DNA of 64,000 nucleotides, taken from NCBI GenBank assembly GCA_018222585.1, contig JAAFAB010000004.1, forward strand, positions 1-64,000, given 5' to 3'. Source of the stretch: Paracoccaceae bacterium (lineage in GTDB: Bacteria; Pseudomonadota; Alphaproteobacteria; Rhodobacterales; Rhodobacteraceae). Below the pieces are notes generated by a model. The model had not been told where the DNA came from. It did no database searches and was given only the letters and a program-made list of their open reading frames with translations. The position numbers and the translations under genes are program-made. This document shows, in pieces, positions 44,289 through 54,269 of the stretch. Positions within the stretch are counted from its first letter, which is position 1; each line of letters begins with the position of its first letter.

Positions 44289-44954
44289 CTAGAGAAGCAC
44301 TCCCGAAAGCACGATGCCGGAAATCGTCCGGGCCGCGGCGTCGAAGTCGGCGGGTCGCAGGGTGCCGGTTTCCAGCGTGTCGCAGGCCAGTGGCTCGGAG
44401 AGGGACAGGAATTGCGTGGCGCCCCAGAGCAGCATCAGCAGGTGCCGGGCATCGACCTTGCGGATGTGGCCCTCGGCCATCCATTGCTCCAGCACCAGGA
44501 CCCGCTCCCTGGTGAGGGCATGCATGTAATCGCGATCACGGCGGGTCAGGAACTTGGCGCCGCCCAGGATCTCGCTGGCGAACAGGCGCGACTGGATCGG
44601 GTGAAGGCGTGCGTAGTCTAGTTTTGCGTGCACATAGGCCGTCAGTGCCTGCTCGGGGCTGTTTTCGGGCGAAATATGGCGCAGGGCAAGCTCCCAGCCG
44701 TGGATCAGCTCGCTGATCAGGGCGCGGTAGATGTCTTCCTTGGTGTCGAAGTAATAGTAGACGTTCGCGCGCGGCAGACCCGTGGCTTTGGCGATCTGCA
44801 ACATGCTGACCCCCTCGTAGCCCTTTTCCGCGAAGAGTTCGGCCGAGGCCCGCAGGATCGCGCGGGTGTTGCGCTCGCGGATGCGCTCGTCGCCGGCCTC
44901 TGCGCCGCGCCCCCGTCGTGTCTTGGCCGGTGCCTTCTCCGAACCTTCGCCCAT
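44289..44954 (-). CDS. TetR-family regulator (RutR/YcdC-like)
   Basis: From ATG 44954 the protein has 221 residues: a TetR helix-turn-helix (about 20-75, GVSMLQIAKATGLPRANVYY followed by YFDTKEDIYRAL) and a C-terminal domain whose pattern (YARLHPIQSRLFASEILGGA, then LLMLLWGATQFLS) is like RutR, the uracil sensor of E. coli. The longer frame to 45062 would run into the operator and is unlikely. Two matching palindromes flank the gene, so it probably represses both the SDR-cupin genes and the divergent ABC importer. The ligand may be a nucleobase or a related compound. Confidence 0.9.
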   Translation of the reverse strand: MGEGSEKAPAKTRRGRGAEAGDERIRERNTRAILRASAELFAEKGYEGVSMLQIAKATGLPRANVYYYFDTKEDIYRALISELIHGWELALRHISPENSPEQALTAYVHAKLDYARLHPIQSRLFASEILGGAKFLTRRDRDYMHALTRERVLVLEQWMAEGHIRKVDARHLLMLLWGATQFLSLSEPLACDTLETGTLRPADFDAAARTISGIVLSGVLL

Positions 44955-45050
44955 GATCCGACCCCCTGTCCTGGTCCCTCTGCCTGCGGAATGCGCAAAA
45001 AGACGCCTCCACAGACAGCTATCATCCCGACAGCGGCAGGTCACGGCCAA

Positions 45051-45076
45051 ATAAGTTGACACCTGTGTCAGCTTAT
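45051..45076. promoter_or_regulatory. TetR operator copy 2, upstream of the BMP-ABC operon
   Basis: ATAAG-T-TGACACCTGTGTCA-G-CTTAT is a 26-base palindrome with one mismatched pair; its core 45057-45070 shares TGACAC and GTGTCA with copy 1. It also contains TTGACA, so it may cover a -35 element. It lies 96 bases from the TetR start and 59 from the importer start. Confidence 0.85.
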
Positions 45077-45135
45077 ATCTAGCCCAGAGGGGCAGCCTTC
45101 GCTTGGCTGATCAACGAGAACAGGGAAGGGACGTC

Positions 45136-46197
45136 ATGACGCACGATAGAAAGACCCGCCGGATCCGGCTGAACCTCCGCCGCCGCGGCCTGCTGAAGGG
45201 CGCTGCCGCCGGGCTGGCATTGACGTTGGCGCTCGGCTTCGGCGCACCTCAGGCCCGGGCCGCAGAGGGGCTGCTGGCATTGGTTCATACGCAGGCGGCG
45301 GGGGACAACGGGCCGGTGGATTCGATGATCGCCCGCCTCAACGAACTGGCGGAAGAGACGGGCATGACCGCCCGGGCGATCTACGCCCAGGACCCCGCGA
45401 CCTACGAGACGATCTTCCGCACCCTCGGCGATGCCGGCGCCACGGTGATCGTCACCACCTTCGCCGAGGTGGGCGAGCCGGTGAAGGCGCTGGCGCCGCT
45501 CTATCCCGAGACCCGCTGGATCGAGCTCTATGCCGACCCGGTCGAGCCCGCGCTGCCAAATGTCGCCACGGTCTCCTACGACTATCACCTCGGGTGCTAC
45601 CTCGCCGGCGTCTTCGGCGCGCTGATCAGCGAAAGCGGCACGATCGGCTACGTCGGCGGGGCCTCTCTGCCGACGCTCAATGCCGATCTGAACGCGCTGC
45701 GCGCCGGGGCGCTGTCGGTGGACCCGGACATCACCGTCCTGTCCGCCTTTGCCGGGTCCTTCCAGGATCCCGCCAAGGGGCAGGAGATCGCGACGCAGAT
45801 GTACACGGAAGGGGCCGATTTCATCCAGACCGACTCGGCCGCGACCGACGCGGGCATCATTGCCGCCGCCAACGAGGCGGAGGGCCGCATGGTCAGTGCC
45901 ATCTCCCCGGCGCAGTACCGGCTGGGGCCGTCGACCGTGGCGACGCTGGTCTCTCTCGATTTCGGCCAGTCGCTTTATAACGAGGTGTCGCGCGCGCTGG
46001 ACCCCGGCTGGAGCGGTGGCCACGTTAGCACGGGCCTGGGCTCCGGCGTGATCGATTTCCTCGCCTCCCCGGTGTTCGCCGAGGAGGGCCCGGAGGCGCT
46101 TGCTGCCAAGGTCCGGGCGGTCTGGCCCGAGGTCGAGGCGATCCGGCAGAAGATCATCGACGGCGAGATCGAGGTGCCTTTCGACACCACGCTCTGA
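45136..46197 (+). CDS. BMP-family ABC substrate-binding protein
   Basis: The 353-residue protein has a Tat-like export signal (LRRRGLLKGAAAGLAL, then ALGFGAPQARA) and a BMP/PnrA-type binding fold with VSYDYHLGCYLAGVFGALIS and IGYVGGASLPTLNADLNALR. BMP-family receptors usually bind nucleosides or related compounds. ATG 45136 was chosen for the signal; an upstream in-frame start at 45103 adds 11 residues. It is the first gene of a four-gene importer operon with 75 bases to the ATPase gene. Confidence 0.92.
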   Translation: MTHDRKTRRIRLNLRRRGLLKGAAAGLALTLALGFGAPQARAAEGLLALVHTQAAGDNGPVDSMIARLNELAEETGMTARAIYAQDPATYETIFRTLGDAGATVIVTTFAEVGEPVKALAPLYPETRWIELYADPVEPALPNVATVSYDYHLGCYLAGVFGALISESGTIGYVGGASLPTLNADLNALRAGALSVDPDITVLSAFAGSFQDPAKGQEIATQMYTEGADFIQTDSAATDAGIIAAANEAEGRMVSAISPAQYRLGPSTVATLVSLDFGQSLYNEVSRALDPGWSGGHVSTGLGSGVIDFLASPVFAEEGPEALAAKVRAVWPEVEAIRQKIIDGEIEVPFDTTL

Positions 46198-46272
46198 CCG
46201 TCCGGCGCGCCGTGGCGGCCCGATGGCCCCGGCGCGCCCAGATGCCCCATTTTGCCAGCAGGAAGCCCGGCC

Positions 46273-47889
46273 ATGCCCCCAGACTCTCCCGCCGCCGCTG
46301 TTGCGGCGCTCGACTGCCGTGACGTGACCGTCCGCTATGGTGCCGTCACCGCTCTCTCCGGAATCACGGCCGCCTTCGCGCCCGGCCTGATCCATGCCGT
46401 CGTCGGCCAGAACGGCGCGGGCAAGACCACCTTTGCCCGGGTGGCCGCCGGCCTGGTGCAGCCGGCCGAGGGGGAGGTGTCCATTCTCGGTACGCCAATC
46501 CGCACCGGGCATGTCAGCGAGAGCCGGGCGGCCGGGGTGGAGCTTGTCCACCAGAGTTTCGCGCTGCCGCCCTCGTTCACCGTTTCCGAGGCGATGGAGT
46601 TCGGCGCGACGGGGCGGGGCGGCCTGTTCACCGCACGCCGGTTGCGACGCAGGTGGCAGGCCCATCTGGCCGAGCTGGACGTGACGGCCGGACCAACGCA
46701 GCGGATCCGCGATCTGCCGGTCGAGACCCAGCAGGCGGTCGAGATCGCCAGGGCGCTGATCACCGACGCCCGGGTGCTGATCCTGGACGAGCCGACGGCG
46801 GTGCTGACGCCGGCGGGGATCGAAACCCTGTTCGACAGGGTGCGCCGGCTGAAGGCCAGCGGCGTCACCGTCCTGCTGATCCTGCACAAGATCCGCGAGG
46901 TGCTGGCCATCGCCGACACACTGACCGTGCTGCGGGCCGGTCAGCTTGTCGATGGCCCGCGTCCTGCCGCGACGGTCGACGAGGCCGAGCTGACGCGCCT
47001 GATCGTCGGCCAGTCCGATCCTGCCGCGGGCCGGAGCGGGGCAGGGCCGGCAGGCCAGCCAGTTTCTCCGCCCGTGTCCCCTTCTGTATCGCCCTCGGGG
47101 CCCGGGGCGTCGCCCATGGTGCCCGCCGCCGGAAGCCACCCGCCCGCCCTTGGGATCTACGCGCTGCGCACCCGCGCCGACAGCGAGGGGCCGGCCCTGG
47201 AGGACGTCGACCTTGAGGTCGCCCCGGGGGAAATACTCGGTATTGCCGGGGTCGAGGGGAATGGCCAGAAATCCCTGGTCCGGGCCATCGCCGGGCTGGC
47301 CGAGGTCGAAAGCGGACGCATCATGCTGGGCGGGCGCGACATCGGTCCGCGCAGCCTGGGCGAGCGGCGGGCGGCGGGGCTGCGCATCATTCCCTTCGAA
47401 CGCAACACCGAGGGGCTGAGCCTGCGCAGCAGTCTCTGGGAGAACTGGAGCGCCGGCGCGCTGCTGCAGCGCCCCCTGCTGAGCCCGGTGCGGCCGGATC
47501 ATCTGCGTCGGGATTGCGCCGCGGCGCTGCGCGAATGGCAGGTCCGATATCACAGCCCGGCGCAGCCGGCGGGGTCGCTGTCGGGGGGCAATGCCCAGAA
47601 GGTGATCCTGGCCCGCGAGATCGACGAGGCGGCGCGGCTGATCATCGCCGCCCAGCCGACGCGTGGGCTGGATATCGGCGCCACGGCCTTCGTCTGGCGG
47701 GCGCTGCGTGCGGCGCGCGACCGGGGCGCGGCCGTGCTGGTGATCTCGTCCGATCTGGATGAGCTCTTCGACATTTCCGACCGGGTGGTGGTGATGCTGT
47801 CGGGGCGCGTCTCCGGCCGGTTCGCCCCGCCCTACAGTCTGACCCGGGTCGGTGCGGCGATGACCGGCGCCGAAGGAGCGTTCGCATGA
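46273..47889 (+). CDS. ABC importer ATPase, two nucleotide-binding domains
   Basis: The 538-residue protein fuses two ABC domains, as in the nucleoside and sugar importers. The first has a normal Walker A (VVGQNGAGKTTF) and LILDEPTAVLT; its signature region is LPVETQQAVEIARAL. The second has the altered loop GVEGNGQKSLV and the signature LSGGNAQKVILAREI, typical of this family. The linker (about 250-290) is rich in Pro, Ser and Gly. It couples by a four-base overlap with the next permease gene. ATG 46273 has AGGAAG at the right distance. Confidence 0.93.
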   Translation: MPPDSPAAAVAALDCRDVTVRYGAVTALSGITAAFAPGLIHAVVGQNGAGKTTFARVAAGLVQPAEGEVSILGTPIRTGHVSESRAAGVELVHQSFALPPSFTVSEAMEFGATGRGGLFTARRLRRRWQAHLAELDVTAGPTQRIRDLPVETQQAVEIARALITDARVLILDEPTAVLTPAGIETLFDRVRRLKASGVTVLLILHKIREVLAIADTLTVLRAGQLVDGPRPAATVDEAELTRLIVGQSDPAAGRSGAGPAGQPVSPPVSPSVSPSGPGASPMVPAAGSHPPALGIYALRTRADSEGPALEDVDLEVAPGEILGIAGVEGNGQKSLVRAIAGLAEVESGRIMLGGRDIGPRSLGERRAAGLRIIPFERNTEGLSLRSSLWENWSAGALLQRPLLSPVRPDHLRRDCAAALREWQVRYHSPAQPAGSLSGGNAQKVILAREIDEAARLIIAAQPTRGLDIGATAFVWRALRAARDRGAAVLVISSDLDELFDISDRVVVMLSGRVSGRFAPPYSLTRVGAAMTGAEGAFA

Positions 47890-48923
47890 GCAGCCATCTC
47901 GTCACCATCACCCGCAGCCTGGTCTTTGTCTGCCTCGCGCTGCTGCTCTGCGCCGCCCTGATGCAGGGGCTGGGCTTCAATGCGCTGCTGATGCTGACCT
48001 CGGTGGCGGAGGGGGCTTTCCTGCGCCCCGGCGCTATCGAGAACAGCCTTCGCTGGGGGCTGCCGCTGTTTCTCAGCGCGGCGGGCGTCAGCATCGCCTT
48101 CCGGGCCGGCTTCTTCAACATCGGCGCACAGGGACAGTTCTACCTCGGGGCGATCTTCGCCGCCACCGCCGCGCACTGGCTGCAGGGCGGGGCGCCGCTG
48201 CTGGTGATCCCCGCGATCCTCTGCGCGGGCTTTCTCGGCGGCGCCCTCTGGGCGCTCTGGCCGGGGCTGATGAAACTCGGCTCGGGTACGGACGAGGTCA
48301 TCACCACCCTGATGGGCAATTTCATCGCCGGCCTGCTGCTGGTCTGGGTCACCTCGGGGCCGTTGAAGGATCCGGCGGGATCGGGGCAGCAGGCGTCGAG
48401 CCCGGTGCTGGCGGCGCCCTACCGCATTTCCGACAGCAGCGGTGTGTCCGCGACCACGCTGGGGATCGCGCTCGGCGTGGGGATCCTGCTGTGGCTGCTG
48501 GTCAACCGCACGGCCTTCGGCGTGCTCTCGGGGCTGGCGGGGCGCAACGGCACAATGGTGCGCTGGCAGGGGGCGTCGTCCTGGCGGATCGGGCTGACCA
48601 GTTTCCTGCTCTCCGGCGGTCTGGCCGGCCTCGCCGGAGCGGTCGAGTTCGCCGGGCCGACCGGACGTATCGCCTCGGGCTTCCTGCCGGGCCACGGCTT
48701 TACGGCGACCTTGGTCGCGCTGGTGGCGAATTTCTCGATCCTCGGGACGGCGGTCACGGCGCTGTTCTTCGGCGGCCTTGCGGCTGCCGCGCTCTACCTG
48801 CCGATCATGGCGGGGCTGCCCGCCGCCGCGATCGAGGTCATCAACGCGTCGATCGCCCTCTTCATCACCGCCCGGTCGCGCCTGGTCGACCGCCTGGCCG
48901 GCCGCAAGGAGACCTCCTCATGA
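47886..48923 (+). CDS. ABC importer permease 1 (YufP-like)
   Basis: The 345-residue inner-membrane protein has eight to ten helices and the BPD_transp_2 pattern of nucleoside importers, with GVSIAFRAGFFNIGAQGQFY and TDEVITTLMGNFIAGLLL. The second permease gene starts within its stop codon (ATGA), and its own start overlaps the ATPase gene, so the three proteins are made together. The substrate class follows from the binding protein. Confidence 0.93.
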   Translation: MSSHLVTITRSLVFVCLALLLCAALMQGLGFNALLMLTSVAEGAFLRPGAIENSLRWGLPLFLSAAGVSIAFRAGFFNIGAQGQFYLGAIFAATAAHWLQGGAPLLVIPAILCAGFLGGALWALWPGLMKLGSGTDEVITTLMGNFIAGLLLVWVTSGPLKDPAGSGQQASSPVLAAPYRISDSSGVSATTLGIALGVGILLWLLVNRTAFGVLSGLAGRNGTMVRWQGASSWRIGLTSFLLSGGLAGLAGAVEFAGPTGRIASGFLPGHGFTATLVALVANFSILGTAVTALFFGGLAAAALYLPIMAGLPAAAIEVINASIALFITARSRLVDRLAGRKETSS

Positions 48924-49810
48924 TCGACCTTCTCATCGCGATCCTGCGTTCGGGGACACCCCTTGTCTATATCACCCTGGCGGGCGTGATCGCCCAGCGG
49001 TCGGGAGTCTGGCACCTGGGCCTCGAGGGGATCATGATCATCGGCGCCTGCGCCACGATCCTCGGCATCGTCGCCACCGGCTCCTTCGCGCTGGCGCTGC
49101 TGATTGCGGTCCTGCTCTGCGTGGCGGCCTCGGTTCTGCTCTGGGTGGTGATCGAAAAGCTGCGGGCCAATCCGATCATCGCGGGCCTGGGCATGACCGG
49201 TCTCGGCCTCGGCGGTACGGCACTGGCGGTCGAGGCGATCTTCGGCAGCCAGGCCACTGTCAGCGCCCCCTTCGGCGTGCCGCGCATTGGCGACAGCTTC
49301 GGTCGCTTCGGTGTGCTGTCGATCTTCGTGGTTGCCCTGCCGGTGGTCGTCGCCCTGTTCTGGGTGCTGCTGCGGCGTACCCGCTTCGGCCTGCGCCTTG
49401 CGGCCAGTGGAGAACATCCCTTCGCCCTGCGCAGCATCGGCGGCAACCCCTCGGCGATGCGCCTCGCGGCGCTGGTCATCGGTGGCGTCCTCTGCGCGAT
49501 CGGTGGCGCCGAGCTTGCGGGTGGATCCCTGCAGTTCTTCGCTCAGGGGATGACGGCGGGACGCGGGTTCATGGCCTTTGCCGCCGTGGTCTTCGGGGCG
49601 GCGCACCCGGTGGCGGCGCCGGCCGCCGCGCTGCTCTTTGCCATCCTCGGCACCCTGGGCATCCGTGCGCAACTTCTCTTCGGCGAGAAGGTGCCCCATG
49701 ACCTGCTCCAGGCGGTGCCCTACCTCACGACGGTGGTGGGGGTCTGGCTGTCCAGCCGTCTGCGCGGCGGCGGCGATGGCGGGGGCTACGGCGAGCTGCG
49801 CGACCGCTGA
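48920..49810 (+). CDS. ABC importer permease 2 (YufQ-like)
   Basis: The 296-residue permease has the short form of the family: TPLVYITLAGVIAQRSGVWH, then LGLEGIMIIGACATI, and the pore region GLRLAASGEHPFALRSIGGN and FMAFAAVVFGAAHPVAAPAA. The start ATG 48920 overlaps the stop of permease 1. It is the last gene of the operon; no clear terminator was found in the 600 bases that follow. Confidence 0.93.
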   Translation: MIDLLIAILRSGTPLVYITLAGVIAQRSGVWHLGLEGIMIIGACATILGIVATGSFALALLIAVLLCVAASVLLWVVIEKLRANPIIAGLGMTGLGLGGTALAVEAIFGSQATVSAPFGVPRIGDSFGRFGVLSIFVVALPVVVALFWVLLRRTRFGLRLAASGEHPFALRSIGGNPSAMRLAALVIGGVLCAIGGAELAGGSLQFFAQGMTAGRGFMAFAAVVFGAAHPVAAPAAALLFAILGTLGIRAQLLFGEKVPHDLLQAVPYLTTVVGVWLSSRLRGGGDGGGYGELRDR

Positions 49811-50416
49811 GCGCCGCCGTGGCCCGTCGGTCCCTGACACCTTCGGCGATGACGAGACGGGGGAGGGCGCCGAGGGCGGATCGGTGGCCTGCATGCGATT
49901 CTCGATCAGACGGCCAGGGCGGGCGGGCAGGACATTTTTGCAATCCCGCAGCTACCAGATGTGGGGGTGCAGCGGGTCAATCCGCAGGCATTTTGTGTGC
50001 CCTCCGGGCGACAAATCGCTCTCCCGCCGGTTGCGTCACGCTGAGGTCTCTTCAGCCGCAACCTGAGGGATTTGCGGAAATCGACTGAGCGCAAAGGCTT
50101 TTTCCGGCTCGGCGCTGCGGACCAGAATCGCTAGGCCACACGGTGATCACGTCAAGGAAATTTTCTGCAATAACTGCGTTGAAAACAGCTCCCAAATACC
50201 GCAGATTGTTACGGCAGGCGGGGTGCCCACTAGATATTGTGAGCTTCGCAGCAAGACAAGACAGCGCAGTCAAGACCCTGTCCCGAGGGTCTAAGCCGGT
50301 TTCCGGGCCGGTGCGTCGTGGACTCTTGCGCGGCCACGCCTGGGGCGGCGGATCAGAATGGCCGAAGTCATGGCCGCGGGTTCGTGGACAGGAACCAGTA
50401 TTGGGGCAAAGAAATC
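49811..50416. other. Gap upstream of nrdJ
   Basis: No gene is supported here. The stretch 50130-50300 is richer in A and T than its surroundings and holds the likely nrdJ promoter, with TTGTTA at 50206-50211 and TAGATA at 50231-50236, the latter inside an NrdR-box-like site. No cobalamin riboswitch was recognised, as expected for a gene whose enzyme needs B12. Confidence 0.5.
50228..50241 (+). promoter_or_regulatory. NrdR-box-like operator of nrdJ
   Basis: CACTAGATATTGTG matches 13 of 14 positions of the NrdR consensus core CACWATATATWGTG. NrdR boxes usually come in pairs three helix turns apart; only a poor second copy is visible near 50200. The site overlaps a candidate -10 element 176 bases upstream of the nrdJ start. 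Confidence 0.6.
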
Positions 50417-53400
50417 ATGAAGATCGAACGCAGGTTTACCGAGGCAGGTCAGGATGCCTATGCGGGCATTCCCTTCATCACCACCACCAGCGAGATCCGC
50501 AACCCGGACGGCACGGTGGTGTTCAAGCTGGACGCGCTGGAAGTTCCGCAAAGCTGGTCGCAGGTGGCGTCCGACGTCATCGCGCAGAAGTATTTCCGCA
50601 AGGCGGGCGTGCCCTCGAAGCTGAAGCGCGTCCGCGAAAAGGGTGTGCCGGAATTCCTCTGGCGCTCGGTCGCGGATGAGGGCGCCGAGATTGGCGGCGA
50701 GACCTCCTCGAAACAGGTCTTCGACCGTCTTGCCGGGGCCTGGGCCTACTGGGGCTGGAAGGGTGGGTATTTCACCACCGAGGACGACGCCCGCGCCTAT
50801 TACGACGAGATGCGGCACATGCTGGCGACGCAGCGCGCCGCGCCGAACAGCCCGCAGTGGTTCAATACCGGCCTTCATTGGGCCTACGGGATCGACGGGC
50901 CGGGGCAGGGCCACTACTACGTCGATTACAAGACCGGCAAGCTGACCCGGTCGAAATCCTCCTACGAGCACCCGCAGCCACACGCCTGCTTCATCCAGTC
51001 GGTGAAGGACGACCTGGTTTCGGACGGCGGTATCATGGATCTCTGGGTGCGCGAGGCGCGGCTGTTCAAGTACGGCTCGGGCACCGGCACCAACTTCTCC
51101 TCCCTGCGCGCCGAGGGAGAGCGCCTGTCGGGCGGTGGCAAGTCCTCCGGCTTGATGGGCTTCCTGAAGATCGGTGACCGGGCGGCGGGCGCGATCAAGT
51201 CCGGCGGCACCACCCGGCGCGCGGCGAAGATGGTCATCGTCGACGCCGATCACCCCGACATCCAGGAATACATCAACTGGAAGGTGAAGGAGGAACAGAA
51301 GGTCGCCTCCATCGTCGCCGGGTCCAAGATGCACGAGCAGAAGCTGAACGGCATCTTCGCGGCGATCCGGCAATGGGACGGGGCCGAGGCTGATGCCTAC
51401 GACCCCGCCGCTAATGCGGGTCTGAAGAGCGCGGTGCGCGAGGCGAAGAAATCCGCCATCCCCGAGACCTACATCAAGCGCGTGCTGGACTACGCGCGCC
51501 AGGGGTATGACAGCATCGAGTTTCCAACCTATGATACCGACTGGGATTCCGAAGCCTATGCCTCGGTTTCTGGGCAAAATTCGAACAATTCCGTCCGTGT
51601 CACCGATGCCTTCCTCGAAGCGGTCCGCAACGACGACGACTGGGCGCTGATCAACCGCACCGACGGCAAGGTCGCCAGGACGATCAAGGCGCGCGACCTT
51701 TGGGAAGACATCGGCCATGCCGCCTGGGCCTGCGCCGACCCCGGCATCCAGTTCCACGACACCGTCAACGCCTGGCACACCTGCCCCGAAGACGGCGAGA
51801 TCCGGGGCTCGAACCCCTGTTCCGAATACATGTTCCTGGACGACACGGCCTGCAACCTGGCCTCGATGAACCTGCTGACCTTCCTCAAGGACGGCAAGTT
51901 CCAGGCGGATGACTACATCCACGCCACGCGCCTCTGGACGCTGACGCTGGAAATCTCCGTCACCATGGCGCAGTTCCCCAGCCAGGAAATCGCCCAGCTT
52001 TCCTACGATTTCCGCACCCTGGGCCTGGGCTATGCCAACATCGGCGGCCTGCTGATGAACATGGGCTATGGCTATGACAGCGACGAGGGCCGCGCCCTTG
52101 GCGCCGCGCTGACCGCGATCATGACCGGGGTCGCCTATGCCACCTCGGCCGAGATGGCGGGCGAGCTGGGTGCCTTCTCGGGCTACGAGCGCAACGCCAG
52201 GCACATGCTGCGCGTCATGCGCAACCACCGCAACGCCGCCTATGGCGCCAGCGAGGGCTACGAGGATCTGGCCGTGAAGCCGGTGCCGCTGGATCTGGGC
52301 AACTGCCCCGATCAGGAGCTGGTGACGCTGGCCATGGCCAGCTGGGACGAGGCCGTGCGCCTCGGCGAACAACATGGCTATCGCAACGCCCAGACCAGCG
52401 TGATCGCCCCGACCGGCACCATCGGCCTGGTCATGGACTGCGACACCACCGGGATCGAGCCCGATTTCGCGCTGGTGAAGTTCAAGAAGCTGGCCGGGGG
52501 CGGCTACTTCAAGATCATCAACCGCTCGGTCCCCGCCGCGCTGGCCAAGCTGGGCTACAGCCCCGCGCAGGTCGAAGAGATCGTCTCCTACGCCGTCGGT
52601 CACGCCAGCCTTGGCAACTGCCCGGGCATCAACACCACCTCGCTGGTCGGCCATGGCTTCGGCCCGGAAGAGCTGAAGAAGGTGGACGGGGCGCTGAAAT
52701 CGGCCTTCGACATCCGCTTCGTCTTCAACCAGTGGACCCTTGGCGAAGAGTTCTGCACCAAGACCCTGGGCATCCCGGCGGCCAAGCTGAACGATCCCAG
52801 CTTCGACATGCTGCGTCACCTCGGCTTCACCAAGGCCGAGATCGACGCCGCCAACGACCACGTCTGCGGGACCATGACGCTGGAGGGCGCGCCCTTCCTG
52901 AAGGAAGAGCACTACGCGATCTTCGACTGCGCCAACCCCTGCGGGAAGAAGGGCAAGCGCTTCCTCTCGGTCGACAGCCACATCAAGATGATGGCGGCGG
53001 CGCAGAGCTTCATCTCGGGTGCGATCTCCAAGACGATCAACATGCCCAACGATGCCACCATCGAGGACTGCAAGGCGGCTTACGAGCTGTCCTGGTCTCT
53101 TGGCGTCAAGGCCAATGCGCTTTACCGCGACGGCTCGAAGCTCAGCCAGCCTCTGGCCGCCGCGCTGGTCGAGGATGACGACGAGGCCGCAGAGGTGCTG
53201 GAAACCGGCACCCCGCAGGAAAAGGCCGCCGTGCTGGCCGAGAAGGTGATCGAGAAGATCATCGTCAAGGAAGTGGCCCGTGGCCGCGAGAAGATGCCGA
53301 TGCGCCGCAAGGGGTACACCCAGAAGGCCAGCGTCGGCGGTCACAAGGTCTATCTGCGGACGGGCGAGTACGAGGATGGCTCGCTTGGCGAGATCTTCAT

Positions 53401-54055
53401 CGACATGCACAAGGAAGGCGCCGGCTTCCGGGCGATGATGAACAACTTCGCCATCGCGGTCTCGGTCGGCCTGCAATACGGCGTGCCGCTGGAAGAGTTC
53501 GTGGATGCCTTCACCTTCACCAAGTTTGAACCGGCGGGCATGGTGCAGGGCAATGACAGCATCAAGAACGCGACCTCGATCCTCGACTACATCTTCCGCG
53601 AGCTGGCGGTCTCCTACCTTGACCGCACCGACCTGGCCCATGTGAAGCCGCAGGGCGCGTCCTTTGACGACCTGGGCCGCGGTGAAGAGGAAGGTGTCAG
53701 CAATATCAAGGAGATGAGCGAGAGCGCCGCGACCAAGTCGCTGGAAGTGCTGAAGCAGATCAGCTCGACCGGCTACCTGCGCAAGCGCCTGCCGCAGGAG
53801 TTGCTGGTGATGAACGGCACCGTCGGTGACGTGACGGTACAGGTCAGCAAGCCGGCCGTGCCGGCGCCGGCCGCCGCAAGCGCCACCTCGGGCGCGGCGA
53901 TCTCTGCCGGGGTTGCCTCGATGGATGCGCGCACCAAGGCGAAGATCCAGGGCTACGAGGGCGAAGCCTGCGGCGAATGCGGCAATTACACCCTTGTGCG
54001 CAACGGCACCTGCATGAAGTGCAACACCTGCGGCGGCACCTCGGGCTGCAGCTGA
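50417..54055 (+). CDS. nrdJ: Adenosylcobalamin-dependent ribonucleotide reductase, class II
   Basis: NrdJ makes deoxyribonucleotides with or without oxygen, using coenzyme B12. The 1212-residue protein starts [20 protein letters not shown] and has the family marks [19 protein letters not shown], the active-site segment [20 protein letters not shown] and [20 protein letters not shown]. The redox and zinc-ribbon tail is intact: [20 protein letters not shown] with CGGTSGC at the end. ATG 50417 matches the family start. No nrdA or nrdB is visible nearby, so this may be the main reductase. A terminator lies 117 bases after the stop. Confidence 0.97.
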   Translation: MKIERRFTEAGQDAYAGIPFITTTSEIRNPDGTVVFKLDALEVPQSWSQVASDVIAQKYFRKAGVPSKLKRVREKGVPEFLWRSVADEGAEIGGETSSKQVFDRLAGAWAYWGWKGGYFTTEDDARAYYDEMRHMLATQRAAPNSPQWFNTGLHWAYGIDGPGQGHYYVDYKTGKLTRSKSSYEHPQPHACFIQSVKDDLVSDGGIMDLWVREARLFKYGSGTGTNFSSLRAEGERLSGGGKSSGLMGFLKIGDRAAGAIKSGGTTRRAAKMVIVDADHPDIQEYINWKVKEEQKVASIVAGSKMHEQKLNGIFAAIRQWDGAEADAYDPAANAGLKSAVREAKKSAIPETYIKRVLDYARQGYDSIEFPTYDTDWDSEAYASVSGQNSNNSVRVTDAFLEAVRNDDDWALINRTDGKVARTIKARDLWEDIGHAAWACADPGIQFHDTVNAWHTCPEDGEIRGSNPCSEYMFLDDTACNLASMNLLTFLKDGKFQADDYIHATRLWTLTLEISVTMAQFPSQEIAQLSYDFRTLGLGYANIGGLLMNMGYGYDSDEGRALGAALTAIMTGVAYATSAEMAGELGAFSGYERNARHMLRVMRNHRNAAYGASEGYEDLAVKPVPLDLGNCPDQELVTLAMASWDEAVRLGEQHGYRNAQTSVIAPTGTIGLVMDCDTTGIEPDFALVKFKKLAGGGYFKIINRSVPAALAKLGYSPAQVEEIVSYAVGHASLGNCPGINTTSLVGHGFGPEELKKVDGALKSAFDIRFVFNQWTLGEEFCTKTLGIPAAKLNDPSFDMLRHLGFTKAEIDAANDHVCGTMTLEGAPFLKEEHYAIFDCANPCGKKGKRFLSVDSHIKMMAAAQSFISGAISKTINMPNDATIEDCKAAYELSWSLGVKANALYRDGSKLSQPLAAALVEDDDEAAEVLETGTPQEKAAVLAEKVIEKIIVKEVARGREKMPMRRKGYTQKASVGGHKVYLRTGEYEDGSLGEIFIDMHKEGAGFRAMMNNFAIAVSVGLQYGVPLEEFVDAFTFTKFEPAGMVQGNDSIKNATSILDYIFRELAVSYLDRTDLAHVKPQGASFDDLGRGEEEGVSNIKEMSESAATKSLEVLKQISSTGYLRKRLPQELLVMNGTVGDVTVQVSKPAVPAPAAASATSGAAISAGVASMDARTKAKIQGYEGEACGECGNYTLVRNGTCMKCNTCGGTSGCS

Positions 54056-54172
54056 CAAGGACAGGTGGCGGGCCTTTGGGCCTGCCGCCCCCAGGTCCCG
54101 GGATGGGACGTCGGCCGGGGCAGGCAAAGCCACATCGAGCAGTGTGCAGAGAGAGCCCGGCCGGACAGACTG

Positions 54173-54199
54173 AGGAGAGGCGGGAGCCTCTCCTTTTTC
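54173..54199 (+). terminator. Rho-independent terminator of nrdJ
   Basis: AGGAGAGG pairs with CCTCTCCT around the loop CGGGAG, followed by TTTTCT. It lies 117 bases past the nrdJ stop codon and is the clearest terminator in the window. Confidence 0.85.
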
Positions 54200-54269
54200 T
54201 TTGCCCGCAAGGATGTCGGGGCGGGGAAGGTGGGGTGGCCTCCACCCTACGCCCGTGTCGGGCGCGGTC

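Noticed and set aside
45079-47553. Open frame of 824 codons on the minus strand across the BMP and ABC ATPase genes
   Set aside because: It crosses two well-supported genes on the other strand plus their gap, and shows no recognisable domain.
49811-50416. Cobalamin riboswitch upstream of nrdJ
   Set aside because: No B12-box-like conserved core was found, and nrdJ encodes a B12 user rather than a B12-repressed alternative enzyme.
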